Source of the DNA: Perkinsus olseni
Lineage: Eukaryota > Perkinsozoa > Perkinsida > Perkinsidae
Reading direction: 5' to 3'
DNA: 64,000 nt
Assembly: GCA_013115135.1 (NCBI GenBank)
Contig: JABANP010000044.1
Location: forward strand, 1 to 64,000
The position numbers were made by a program, and so were the translations under genes. This document shows, piece by piece, positions 22,180 through 33,812 of this stretch. Each line of letters starts with the position of its first letter. The first letter of the stretch is position 1. A model generated the notes under the pieces. That model did no database searches, was not told the origin of the DNA, and saw only the letters and a list, made by a program, of their open reading frames with translations.

Positions 22180-25156
22180 ATGCCGGCCCAAATGGTCACT
22201 AATGTCGACACTCCACTGGAAATAATCGATGGTCCTGAACCTGATGACGAAGAGATGGACGAGGATGACGAGGCTGCCATGGCGTTCTATCGAGTAATGT
22301 TGCTAGATATCTTTGAGTTGATTATCGTGTTTGGAAGTAGTATATAATTGTCAGGCGAATAATGTAGAGTCCAACTTGCCTAGTGTCACTGTCGGCGGCT
22401 GTGGAGCTCATTGGGATGACGACTGCGTGAGGGTAGTAAGGGAAGAGGATTTTTTCGCCGGCACGGGGTTCACTTAATGTCATACGGAGTCTCGTCGCTG
22501 GCCCGAAAAATTGGCTCGGCCGTATTAGAACAATAGAGTGTTTCTGTTGAATGACTCGTGCGTGGTGAATTCGTCTATGGCGGCAGCTTATCGCCGCGCC
22601 GAAAAATTGCGTCGATCTCGCGAGCTGACAAAAATCGGGGTCGTCAATTTTCAACACTCAGGTTCGCGAAGGGCAACTATTCGTCGACCTAAGCCGTCGA
22701 ACCCCGCCGGTGGACGACACCGCATTGTGTTCTTTCTGCGAGTGGCTCGATCAGAGAAAGTTGCCGGTAATATCCGTGGCATTTGCCCCAGCGTTCAAAC
22801 GCCAATCACAGAGCGTACTAGTTCTCTCACGCAACGGTTGGTGCTAATTTGAGTGATCGCGTGGGCGGACGATATGGCCTCGCTCACCCCCTTTCAGGTT
22901 GTACTCGGGAACTACAAATACGTGAAGCGCACGGGAGCTACGGTCGATCTCAGCGACAATAGGGTTGGAGCGAGGGGTATCGAGATGTTATTGAACACTC
23001 TCCGAGCCCATGAGGTACTACGGCCAGGACAGGCGTCTCAGCTGTCGGGTGGAGGGCTTTCGCTTTCCCTGGAGGGTTTCGTCGCCTCCTGTGCACTTAT
23101 GCCTCAGTTCAGGGACGACATTTCCGTCCTCAGGTTCCATGTACAGTGATGCGCGCCTACAGGAACGTCCTCACCGATGAGGTGGTGGATACTTTCGTTG
23201 AGTAGTATTCAAACCTTGGGAGTGGCACTACGCGACATACTCGAATGGATTGAATTTATTCAACCACGACTTACGTAGCTATTGATCGAATTATCCTGGC
23301 GGCGAGAATTGGGGGCCCGAACTTCGAGATCGGATTGGTTTAGAAGTCCCTTGTCTATTGATTTCCGTCCTTTGCCACCATGGTTCTTTGTTCTGCCTTT
23401 CCTTTGGCACGTCTGAGTATCAACCCCGGTTCCTACACTATAAAACGAACTCATCCCTCCGCCTGGAATTCATTCCAAATGTGCAATAAAAAGTGGCCTA
23501 AGTTGTATCCGACTCGCACCGATGTGTATCCGCTCCCAGCGTGTCGTTCTGAACGACTCGTGTATATTACCATCTTCAGGTATTTGTATAACCAACCAGC
23601 AGCATTCCCGATGACAGCCTTGCAAATATCGCATAATCGACTGACCCAACAGGCGGCGCTCCGATTGGTAAGGCTGGAGGTATGGAGCTTAGCGCTGAGT
23701 TCTGATCTACGTTGAAGTAATTTTCGCGGGACCGACTGAGGCTCCGAGTAACTGGAGTTATCAAACCATGTGACGACCTTGCCGGGAGCTACATAGCGTC
23801 TTAAGAGGCTATCGAGCTAATTAACCTGTAACTAAACCTTGCTATCAAGCGAAATATGGCGGGATCGGCGCAATGGGAGCTCTCAACACATTGACCACTC
23901 TATTCAGATTAAGGCAGCTGTGTCCTGTGGACACTATCCCATGCGAGTATCCCGGCGCCCTTTGTGGTTGAGGTTGGAGCTCAACGAGATCTATAGGCCG
24001 GAGGATATTGTACTAAATGGTTTCAATGAAGGGGGTCCCATGGTTCAATCCAGTGTATAGGATCATCATGGAGAGTTATTTGAACGTTCGCAGTTTTTTC
24101 TTGACATCGTGGCTGCCGTGGAATGAACCTTGAGGGGTCAATTTCGAATGGCATCCGAGATCACGAACCTTGAGGCACGATAGAAAGTTATCAGGTTCAA
24201 ACGTCCAATCTGTGGAAGGACAAGTTACGGCCTGATGCTAAATTCACAGTTTGTTGCATGCAGAACGGCCTGTGCGCTGACAAGCGATGCGATCATACTA
24301 ACGCTGCGGTGAGTTGGGGGTGTACTTTGCACTATCTCAGCTAGAGGCGGCAGAAAAACCGTGCATGATCGGGCCCGGTGGCAGGTGCAAATGCCGTACT
24401 TCTTCAACCAGAACCGGCAAGGTTATTTCGAGCAGCGAGATCAACTTTTGGCCGAGAATAAACTTTATTACCCGACGCCGGGAGATCCATCCACTGCCAT
24501 CGGTGAGTACTTGCCGGTGGTTTTGTCTATGCCGGCGACCTTTTTGAACGTTCTAGACGCTTAGACGAGTTCGCACGACAAAAAATTCAACGAGAATACG
24601 ACTGATGACGGGGGACACGGATTTGTTTCGCGGGACTCATCGTGTGTAGGTGCCATGGGCAGCAGCGCCAGGGGAGCATTCGCAACAACAATGCCCAAAC
24701 CAGCAGTTTCCATGCAGTTCGTGGAACTCGATTTGGATGATGATTGCGAGAGTTTCGGCCTCGGATTCAAACTGAAGTACTATCACACGTCGAACCCAGG
24801 ATCGATCTCGGAGGCTCCCTCATACCTAGGATGATACTTTGTTACTTCATTTCGAGTAGTTACCCCGCTCATGCACTACCCTTAGTAGCGGAAGTCGACC
24901 CGGAATCAGATGCTCTGTATGCAGGGGTTCGACCGGGGATGGAACTAAGACGAATTAACGGGGTAATGGATTCCGTCAACCAGCACCCAGATATGTAACG
25001 TATTCTCAGGTTGACGTTGGCATGCTCAAAGAAGGCCAGGTTGAAGATATGCTTGCAGAGCGACCGATAAGCTGTCGATTCGGCCTGCCCGGGGAGACCA
25101 AAGGCCCTCTTGGTTTCACCCCGAGAAGGACTGTGTATGGCTACAATCCTCGATGA
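22180..25156 (+). CDS. LRR protein with C-terminal PDZ-like domain
   Basis: Starts at ATG 22180 with an acidic N-terminus (PEPDDEEMDEDDEAAM). Leucine-rich repeats of the ribonuclease-inhibitor type follow on separate exons: VDLSDNRVGARGIEMLLNTL (exon 22898-23014), LQISHNRLTQQAALRL (from 23580) and a capping piece RRPLWLRLELNEIYRPEDIV (near 23956). Next is QVQMPYFFNQNRQGYF plus QLLAENKLYYP, a block often seen after such repeats in protist LRR proteins. The last exons form a PDZ-like fold: SFGLGFKL (carboxylate-binding GLGF), then AEVDPESDALYAGVRPGMEL and RRING, and a final VEDMLAERPISCRF strand; the stop is at 25154-25156. It is probably a scaffold for membrane or cytoskeletal partners. Some middle exons remain unassigned. 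Confidence 0.68.
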
Positions 25157-25568
25157 CGAGTATCAACCGTGAACCGCGACCGTGAACGTTCCTCTCCATA
25201 ACATTGGTATCATTTTATTTACCAGGCGTAGTGTTCTCAGTGTGATCGAGGGACTCTCTCATCCTGCTGCGAGATGTACCTAGTTAGTAGGACTCCGAAC
25301 TTCGTTTGTAGGATTTTGCAGGTAGAGCGCGAAGCGCTCAATCAGGAATCACTTCTGCTGCAATCTCACTACTAAACAACGAAAGGCGCCTCGCACTCAA
25401 CTCAAAGTGATCAGGAACATCTTAGGCCTTATTGTACATGTGGTAATGAATCATCAAATTATTCATCGCATTTTACATCAGTGATGACCAAGTGATACAT
25501 TGAAGGGTCCTTGTTGCCCTATTCTTCAGACTCGAAGCATTCCATTGGGACTTGCAATCTTGCACGCC
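25157..25568. other. Convergent intergenic region
   Basis: Lies between the 3' ends of the LRR-PDZ gene (+) and the EF-hand/coiled-coil gene (-). Nothing else seen. Confidence 0.5.
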
Positions 25569-28500
25569 CTAGGAATCTTCTAACAAATCTGACCGGGTGA
25601 GATAGCCCTTGCGACCCCGATCCAAACGGAAGAATATGTCACTCAGCGTTTCAGAGCAGAGCCCTAGTCGGTCGGAGAACATCTGCAGCTCATGCAAGCA
25701 TACTTTTCCGCTGCCGTTAAAATCCAGTCGACGGAATCCACTGTCGATCGTCCCAAAAGTAAGCGCTAGTTTATCGAGTAGAATTTGCCTCAAGGAATCT
25801 TTTTTTCTTCTGCTCTTCGCAACATTGACTTATCCGCGTCTACCCGCATGCGAAAATCTTCGCCCATTCGAAGCCGACTCAAGTTTGCTGTGGAGAGGAG
25901 ACGCTCCAGTTGCTCAGACCGCGCTTCTTCGAATGCCAACCGCCTGAAAACGAATCCACACTTAATGATGAAGCATTGAGGCCAAAGCTTACTGTATCAT
26001 AGACTCCATCGTCTCTTCCATCTTGTCTAATCTTGCTTGCTTGTCTTCGCTTGCGTTTTTAATATTCTCCAACCCGCCGAATCCACAGTGCAAAGCTCGC
26101 CATAAGGCACCTCCTTCATCAACATCATCGCTATCTACGAATATTCTCAAGTCGACCGTTCCTTTCGGCAGTAGCTGCCCCAAGTATCGTCCAACTAACG
26201 CTATGATTCGTCGCATACCTCTTACTTGAGCTACATCGCTTTGGTTCTGTTCATAAAGGAACTCTACTTCTCGCATGATGACTCCCAAATTCTGCGGGAG
26301 GATCTCTTTCGTCCATCGCAGCCTTTCTCGAGCCAGCTCGGTCCGCAATTTTTTCAGCTCCCCTTCGGTAATCGTCCGCAAGGCCTGTAGTTTCGATTCA
26401 CTTTCATATTTCTCTTTCTTCACAAACTGGAGCTCCGCCTCAACGTCCTTCTTACTCTCTACCAGCTCGTTATGATCTGCATGGAGACTCTTGTATTCCG
26501 CAAGCAACTCAGCAAGTCGGCCTTCAAACTTCCGAGTCAGGTCGCGCTCTTTCCGTAGAAACGCTTGCTTGAGCTCCTGACAGGGAGGACCCATCATTTG
26601 TCACCACGCTAGCGCCTCCTGGCCAGGAAAGGAGTTGAGCAAAGGCGCTACCTGGGTGTGTCGGCTCCACTGGGCTTCGAGCGCACCGGTTCGCCCACGA
26701 GCCTGCGTCCGAGCCTCCTCCAATTTTCCATTCAAGTCTTGAATGCTGAGCAGAAGCACCCCTTCCGATTCGTCATCTCCAGAAATAACCTACTTTTGCT
26801 CTAGTCTCTCCACTACGCCCTTCAGGTCATCAGCCGACTTTTCTCTCCGTGAAATCGCTGTCTCATACCTGAGATCATTGGTAAAAAATCAGAGGTCGAC
26901 GGTTCGAGAGATACGAAACGAAGCCATGAATCGTTCGAGTTTACTCTAGCTGCTTCCGCTTAAGCGCTTCTTCGTGCTCCCTAGCTCTTCGGCGGATCTC
27001 GTCTTGATGCCTGCACAACCGATCACCATAGTGAAAGGCAGTGTGAGCGTAACGCACTCTTTCTCCTTCAACTCGAGCATTCCCGCGTGTTCTGTCACTC
27101 GTTTTTTCAGCACGTTGTCGTGCCTAAGATATTACCATCTGCACAATTCTCAGGGAAATTTTCACCCACCTTTCCTGCCACTCTCCTTTAATGCCTTCCA
27201 ACTCTTTCCTGTGAGTTTCCCTCAGCTGACTGACTATCCCAGCGTGTCTACAGGGCGAGCGAAACATCCGACCAAACGGGAGAGAGCACACAGCTATCCT
27301 GGAACAGACCATTACGAGAACAAATCGACCGCTCTCACGTGAACATACGGCATACGATTTCCAAAAGAGAGTATGACTTCACGCAGGACAAATAGTTCGC
27401 ATAGTTTTTTATGTCGTTGCGGCGGTGTCTAATCTCACTCTTGCTCTTTGCTCTCCAGTACCGCTTGATGTTCTCTTAGCCGCTCCTTGAGTCGACTTAT
27501 ATGCCTGGAATGTCCGGAATCGACGACGGGGTTGAGCTGAGATACTCACTCTTCATGGGCCTGCGTAGCTCTCTGATGATTCTCCTTATGATCATCCAGT
27601 GCGGATCGATGGCTGATAAGTCCGTCTCAGAGATGCTCATACTTCCAACCACTTACGCGTCCTGCCACTCACGGTGAGCATCCTCGAGCTGCTGACGATG
27701 CGTTTCGCGCAGATCCCGCAAGACCTCATCGTGCCTAATTCCGAGCGCAGCCTTGAGTGTGGACCAAATGTGAACTTTCCTACTGGCGCTCTTTCGCTCT
27801 CAAGAGATTTTCCTGTTCTTTCTGCCAATCTTCCAGTTTTTTCTTGTATCTTGAAGGTGAATGTGAAAGATGGCTCGCCACGTTCCAGGATAGCGTACTG
27901 TTCATGTAGCTCTATGAGAGAGTTGTCACGATCGGCGGCGTGAGATGCGGAGAGATCTCGCAAGGCCGACTCGTGCCTAACAGAGCTGGTCCTATAGAAA
28001 GTTCGATTCTAGTGGCTCACTCCTGCTGCTTCTTTCGAAGCTCTGCCTCCAGTATGACCCTGCCCGAGGCCGCGGCTCGATCCAATCTATGAGACACCGT
28101 CACTACGGATAGCGGAGGACCAGGTCGAATATTACTGCTACAAACCTCAAAGAAAGTCACACTTCAGTTTTGTCGTTGACCAAGTTATGCACCGACTTAG
28201 TTCCGAGACCCTAGTAGTTTCGAACAAGATGCTACAAACTACCACATGGTAGCACAGCACAAAGAAATGAGTATAATAAGTACCGTGACGGTACTTATTA
28301 CGGTACTACCGTTGGCGTAGTACGAATGGAACCCTTGCAAAAGACAAAGTAAAATCGCAGATGGGCGTCCCTGACGGTCGCCGCATGGATACCTTACTGT
28401 TCCTCCTGCTCCGCTCGATGCCTCTTATGTGCGTCCCTCAGTTTGCCCATCTCTGAACGGTGACTGAAACAAAGTATCCTGCCAAACGCGAGCTTCGTTC

Positions 28501-31500
28501 GCCTTGTCTCTCACGTGGCTGCTAGCTGATCAATCTCTCTTTCCTTGTCAGTGAGTCGAGTCCTTGATGCGGACAACTGCCAACAACAATGAGATAGAGA
28601 GTCTATCCTCCCCCAAACATGAGCCGCGAAGGTCGGGCCGGAACTTACTTCCCTGGCAAAATTTTCCCGCTCGCTCTCGTGCTCCTCCCTTATCATCTTG
28701 ATGGTCCTCGCGAGCTCATCACATTTGTTCGCCCACTCGGCGGCACCCTACAGAAGGCATGAAATGGAGTACCTGCGGATCGAGCTCGGGACCTACCTCT
28801 TCCTGTTGCTGCAGTGCTCGTTGTTTCTCTGCTTCCAACCTAGCCTTCTGCTCCTTCTCGGATGCCGTCTACAAAGAGAACGAAACGACTCCAATCTCAT
28901 CATCAGAGAGCTGCAGTGCAAAAAGTCAGTAATCCAGAGTCTAGATCCCAGACCAGTCACGATACCCATCATGAAGCTCACAACGGAGCTGCGTCGAGCT
29001 CTTCGACGCGGATGCTCATTTCACGAGCATGTTCTGCATCGAGATATTGGCACCTCCCCCTCGACGAGAACACACCCTTCACGGAAAAAAACCGCAGCGA
29101 CGAATAGGAGAGGGTGCCTCTCAACGACAAGCAGAACTAGTCAAGACATCCTACGAACCACTGGTTCGGAACCAGTGTGAATCCTTACTTTCATTGATAC
29201 TGTTCTTGTGAGTGACAACTCAGACCCATTCATGATCACTATTCGATGACTAGTGGTCGACTCAATGGCGAGAGATCTAGTTCTGCTCGTCCCAGAACCC
29301 TCCGAAGCCCCTTCTTACCAAGTCTTCCAGTTGTAGCTCAAGGCTCTTGATCTTCCTGACCAGATCTTCGGGGCTGCCGTAGCGACCCTGAAACAAGAAA
29401 GAACAGCAGATAGATATATCAAGATTTGCAGGAGCACCGCAGTGTGGCACAGCCCCGCAACAAAGGAAGAAACGCTTTCGCAAAACACAATTTTGAAGGA
29501 GATTCCAGGTGAGCGAAGCGCGTCTACCATCCTTTCGAGGTCTCCTTGAAGGTCAGTCACCCTCCCTTCGAGTTCTCGTATCCTATGCTTCAGGTCCGCT
29601 GGGTCCCCGTATTGACTCTGAGATCCACCACAAATTACCAATCGAGCGTTGTAAGACCAGCTAAATCGTAACATCTTGCTGTTGGAGGTTCGCCAGACCG
29701 AATTCACGGCGGTACCGCCACACGATGAAGGAAAAACGGCACGGTTGCGCAGCAAGACAGTTTGGGATGTATGACTTTATCTTAGGAGCAAATGTTTGAA
29801 GAACCGTATACACATGCAATTTAGGACAGAAGCTTCTCGAATACGCGCCCTCGGTTGTAGGTTACTCCTGGTCCGAGGATTCCCTCGCCGCGAGCCCGCT
29901 ATCCTAGTCAACCCTCAATCTCGCAGGTAAGCCGTCTTTCGCAGTGAAAGCGGTAAGTAAAAGCAGTAAGCGCACGGAGCTCACCAGATCGGCTAATCTA
30001 TTCTCCAGATCTCGTACTTGTCGCGCGAGTTCCGACGGGTCGCCGCGCTCCCTCTGAATAGAAAGAACAAGGTGAGAATAACTAGTCTCGGCCTCTAGAG
30101 GAATTCGGCATGCTCAAGTTGTGGCATGGTGCGTGTGCGCTGTTGCCACTGATACGATCTGTCTTGTCGGAAGAAGGACTCCTGTAACAGGGCAGATCTA
30201 AAACACAGGTAGTTCTGAAACTGAACGGCGCGGATCGCTTGCATCTTCTCAAGAAATCCAGAACTCCAGACGGAGTAGTAGTTGTCAGGGTAACCGGGAG
30301 CTCCGCGCAGCTCGCTTCCAATCAAGGGACATCACCGCATCGAGTCGAATCATATCAAGGTACGGAATTTCCGTCGGGAAGGAGCACCCATCGGCGGATA
30401 CGTATTCGACCGTTTCTCAAGCGAAACGGTGCTGGCTCTCACCATGCGAGATAGTTCTCTCTGTAGGTCCTCTATCCGACGACTCATTCCTGCAGGGTCG
30501 CCGTATTGTCTCTGAGGAGTGTGAGTGTTACTGCGGTACCACAGCTAATGCGGCTCTTCTACGGTTTCAGCAATGCCCCTGCTAATAGGCCCGAATATGC
30601 TATGATATTAGTATTCCGTGTATGCACTTCCTCCCTTCGTGCTTGAAAGTTTGCGATTTTTCCTTCTGAACGGCCGGGATGCTCACTTCTCGGTTGAGGT
30701 CCGCCTCCAGTTCCTTTATACGACGACTCATTGACGCTGGATCCCCGTATTGCTTCTGGAAAGAAAGATTCGTTATACTGATTGATTTCTTTTTCCCCAC
30801 CCTCAATGGCTATCCCATTCCGCCAAGATACAAGACGAACAGCAAAGAATGCAAGGGCACGATTGAGTACGCTCCGTTTCGGATGACTCGAAACAGTGAA
30901 TTCTTCTAACATTAAGAACGCTACTTATTGAGGGCGTCTTGTTTCGGGCCTTAATCACCAGAACAACGAGGCAGTAGTGCATGAGAATAGCACTATAGAC
31001 AGCGACCGAGCATTCTCCGCGTACTTCAATGCATTTACACGCACATAACGAGAAAACTACCACCTTCAAGCTGCTTCGCAGGAAGAAGGTGCACACTACG
31101 CCGACCCTCCCAACTACATCCTGAGCCCTACAGGTGTATCGGTGAATTCCAGGATTTAAAGAAATTTGGAGGATCAACACGTTTTCCGAGCAAGTCCAGC
31201 GTACCCTGACGCCTACCAAATTAGCTATCTCGTCTTCCAACTGCCGTATGCGACGGTTGAGGTCGGACGGGTCACCACGCTGCTTCTAAAAAGCGGAGAA
31301 GTCCTAGAACATCACGAGAGTCGAGTTGAGGGTGGCAGATCGTGGTCGAGAAAGTTTATGCTCGTTGCGTCGACCGGAAGAGACGTTATTCAATAACGGT
31401 GATTGTTTCGCGCTGAGTCGGCAAAGATATTCCCCTCGCCTTACCAACTGGCCGAGTTCCCGTTCAAGCTCGTCAACTCTCCTCCGTGATGCTTCCAATT

Positions 31501-33113
31501 CGACCTAAGATTCGGAGCTCGTCCGAGCCTTGATATAAGAAAATCGGAGGCACGCAACCCCAAACGCTCATCACGCCTCAATGAAGGCTCCGTTACTGGT
31601 TCCAAATGTTATGGGAATGCATCAAGCATTCCGCTCACGCAGAGGACATACGCGTTCCGAGCATGATGCAATTCATAACTACGAACTTCCACGAAAGTTT
31701 CGGAGCGCGATTCCTGTAACTAGCACCCGGAGCGCAGAGCTGGTTACGAAAAAGCCTCTTTATAGCCCCCACCGGGCAGAGCCGCGAAGGCAGGCTGATG
31801 CCTCGAGAGCTCACCCAAGTGCCGCTCACCCGTATGCTGGAGTTGTCGTGATCATCCGCGGATTTATGACGATGATTTGCGTGGTGAGCAGCAGTCGAGG
31901 TGTGGTCACCTCTCGCAAACCTTTCGTACATTTGGAAGCGATACACCCAGAACCTGGTAAGAATACACGAGCCCTCTTTCGACAGAAGGGAAAAGCAACC
32001 CTTTCCTTCGAGCCAATACAAAAGAAGATGACTTAATCGCGTTATAGCAGGCTCGGTACGCAAAGTGTCCCGATTCTACTCTAACCGAGTGTACTACACA
32101 GCAGGCGCGCGTTTGGTAAATCCCTCGCTATTCTCAATGCTGGGCGTGTATGCGGGCTTGATTTTCATACACGAACTCGCCTGGTGGTGCCTACCTGTTG
32201 AATTCGGACTGGAATTCTACGAACGCTATGTGGCCACCCCGATTTCGATCGAGAAGCTGCTCGACTTCATCCACAAAACTGCTAGAAAGAGGCTCTTTTA
32301 TCTTATCCTTCTTCCGGATGTTATCTAGTAACTGAATAGGGAGCAGCCTTCGGCGTGAGATTCATCTAGACTCCAACGTGAGAAGAGCGCCAGGCCTGCC
32401 GATGGGGGCCTATACTGGTATATCGCAAGCCGACTGCGACGGCTCTCAGAGCATGGTCCCGATCTTCCGTAGCTCCTTCGGGGGAGCATGCGATGATACA
32501 ACGGGAAAGGAGCGTTCCTGGGGTCCCCGGTGATACTGGGGAGAACAGTATTATCACCCAGAATGCTTCGACAAAGCAGGTGCGTTTGGAGAGTACACTG
32601 TTGGTACGAACGAAACGTGTGCCATGTTCTGACCTCATCTGCAGAACCAAACGAGGAATTAAAACGAACCCAGATAAACCACCAAGAGCACAACCGCTGT
32701 TGGGCTCTCTGGGAACCCTTCGGATGATGCACAAAATCAGATTTTAACCCACTTGATTTTTGGAATGGACACGAAAGGCCCGAGCTAGGTCACTCGTCCG
32801 TTACCATTTGGGATGTTTTTGGGGCGATCTAGCCGCTAGATTCCAGCGGCGTGCGGTCACTTCCAGTTACGATATCAATCCGAAGAAATTCAAATTCTCA
32901 TGACGCCCTCACATTTTCAAGTTCAGCCCGGGTTATGACGCCGTTCTTGTCCTTGTCGTAGAACTTCCACAAAGCACTCAGGTTGGCTTCGTTCAGCGGC
33001 TCCACCCCTGAGTCGCCAGCAGACATGCCTCCAAGTAAACCTGGCAAGGGCCGAATGAGGTCGGATTCCGCCACAGCGCAAGCTCGCAACGACGGAAAAA
33101 GTGCACGAGACAA
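25569..33113 (-). CDS. Large EF-hand/coiled-coil protein, more than 20 exons
   Basis: Exon 1 (33113-32913, 67 codons) has a canonical EF-hand loop, DKDKNGVITRAE, after LSALWKFY. Further short exons (near 32200 and 31920) read FVEFQSEFNR and FWVYRFQMYERFAR. The rod follows: the exon ladder at 31504-29319, then ASEKEQKARLEAEKQR, AAEWANKCDELARTIKMIRE, RTRLTDKEREIDQLAA, HRSEMGKLRDAHKRHRAEQE, YKKKLEDWQKEQENLLRAKE and related pieces down to about 26750. A long uninterrupted exon (about 26580-25993) starts ELKQAFLRKERDLTRKFEGR. The C-terminus (25793-25569) has one good EF-hand (RLDFNGSGKVCLHEL) and one degenerate one. The reading frame breaks at the seven-T run 25800-25806. A calcium-regulated cytoskeletal or basal-body scaffold is likely; no named orthologue recognised. 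Confidence 0.7.
27124..27965 (-). repeat. Second family of duplicated coiled-coil exons
   Basis: Within the same gene, at least three exons share a common plan: HDEVLRDLRETHRQQLE...EWQ (about 27735-27655), QLRETHRKELEGIKGEWQ (about 27250-27170) and ESALRDLSASHAADRDNSLI (about 27960-27890); HDNVLKKRVTEHAGMLELKE near 27120-27050 is a more distant member. The repeated core is L-R-x-x-H near the start and E-W-Q at the end. This suggests that the rod grew by exon duplication more than once. Confidence 0.55.
28274..28300. repeat. Intronic 27-bp palindrome
   Basis: Two 13-nt arms (taataagtaccgt and its reverse complement) around a single G, inside the coiled-coil gene, apparently in an intron. It could form a hairpin or cruciform. 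No function can be assigned. Confidence 0.5.
29319..31504 (-). repeat. Ladder of homologous 69-nt coiled-coil exons
   Basis: Seven exons, all entered and left in phase 0: 31504-31445 (60 nt), 31285-31217, 30755-30687, 30511-30443, 30053-29985 (69 nt each), 29617-29528 (90 nt) and 29387-29319 (69 nt). Five of the seven are exactly 69 nt and encode 23 residues. Translations: KQRGDPSDLNRRIRQLEDEI..., KQYGDPASMSRRIKELEADL..., RQYGDPAGMSRRIEDLQREL..., RERGDPSELARQVRDLENRL..., SQYGDPADLKHRIRELEGRV... and GRYGSPEDLVRKIKSLELQL.... Each starts with a basic/Q/Y-G-D-P turn followed by about two and a half heptads. The 90-nt exon has exactly one extra heptad (21 nt), and the 60-nt exon lacks the GDP turn. 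Introns between units are unusually long for this window (157-461 nt). Confidence 0.85.
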
Positions 33114-33812
33114 TCGATCGTGTGGGCGTCCGCAATTATTCTGCGCTGACGCTGGTACGATAAACCGTAAGATATAGTACAGGACAGATGTTGGCTGGAT
33201 AGTTGGCTCAGTTTTTATTTTTTTGGTGTTGATGGTCGAGGCACGGACTTCTCAGAGCTCAGGAATGCAGAGGAACGTCAGTCTCCGAAACACTTTCCTG
33301 CACTTCCACTGTAGCCATCCTGACTTTACTAAGGTAGTATTATTCGGTAGCCGCGAGAGCGGTGAGGTCTTCATTGATCGATATAAGGACTAATCCTAAT
33401 CTGAGAAAATGATGCAGTGAACAAGGAGCCTCAACCTCAATGGCGTTACGCCTAGTATGGAAGGGTTGTAGCGGAGTCTTCACACTGCTGATAATGCGCT
33501 ATCCAGTCTAGGCTAGCGGATAGAGGGCTTGCACGATCACGCGTCACGGGACTACTCCTGTGGCAGGTCAGGAGTTATGATGATGTAGACGCTGCCCTAT
33601 CGGAGCGGAGAGGAGTGACGGTACCCATTCAGCGAGGAGGCAGTTTTGCACAGGTGGTACCGTTGAAGGACAAGCTGCGGAATATTAAGAAGGAGCTCTT
33701 GGGGGTAGAACACGGGTTCGTTCGGGGACAGCTCTTCCGCGTTCCAGTTGGGCTATTGTGGAAGTCGGACATTTGACGGGCGAATTGGCATCACTGGTTT
33801 CTGTCGTCTCAG
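33114..33812. other. Mostly intergenic; possible 5' exon
   Basis: Between divergent genes. A plus-strand frame around 33640-33770 reads SFAQVVPLKDKLRNIKKELL and further protein-like residues. It may be an upstream exon of the zinc-ribbon gene, but I could not fix its borders. Confidence 0.35.

Noticed and set aside
29315..29755. Single 146-codon minus-strand ORF spanning two GDP-unit exons
   Set aside because: The two unit exons inside are bounded by good acceptors and donors and match the other units only between those borders; the rest of the ORF is read-through intron.
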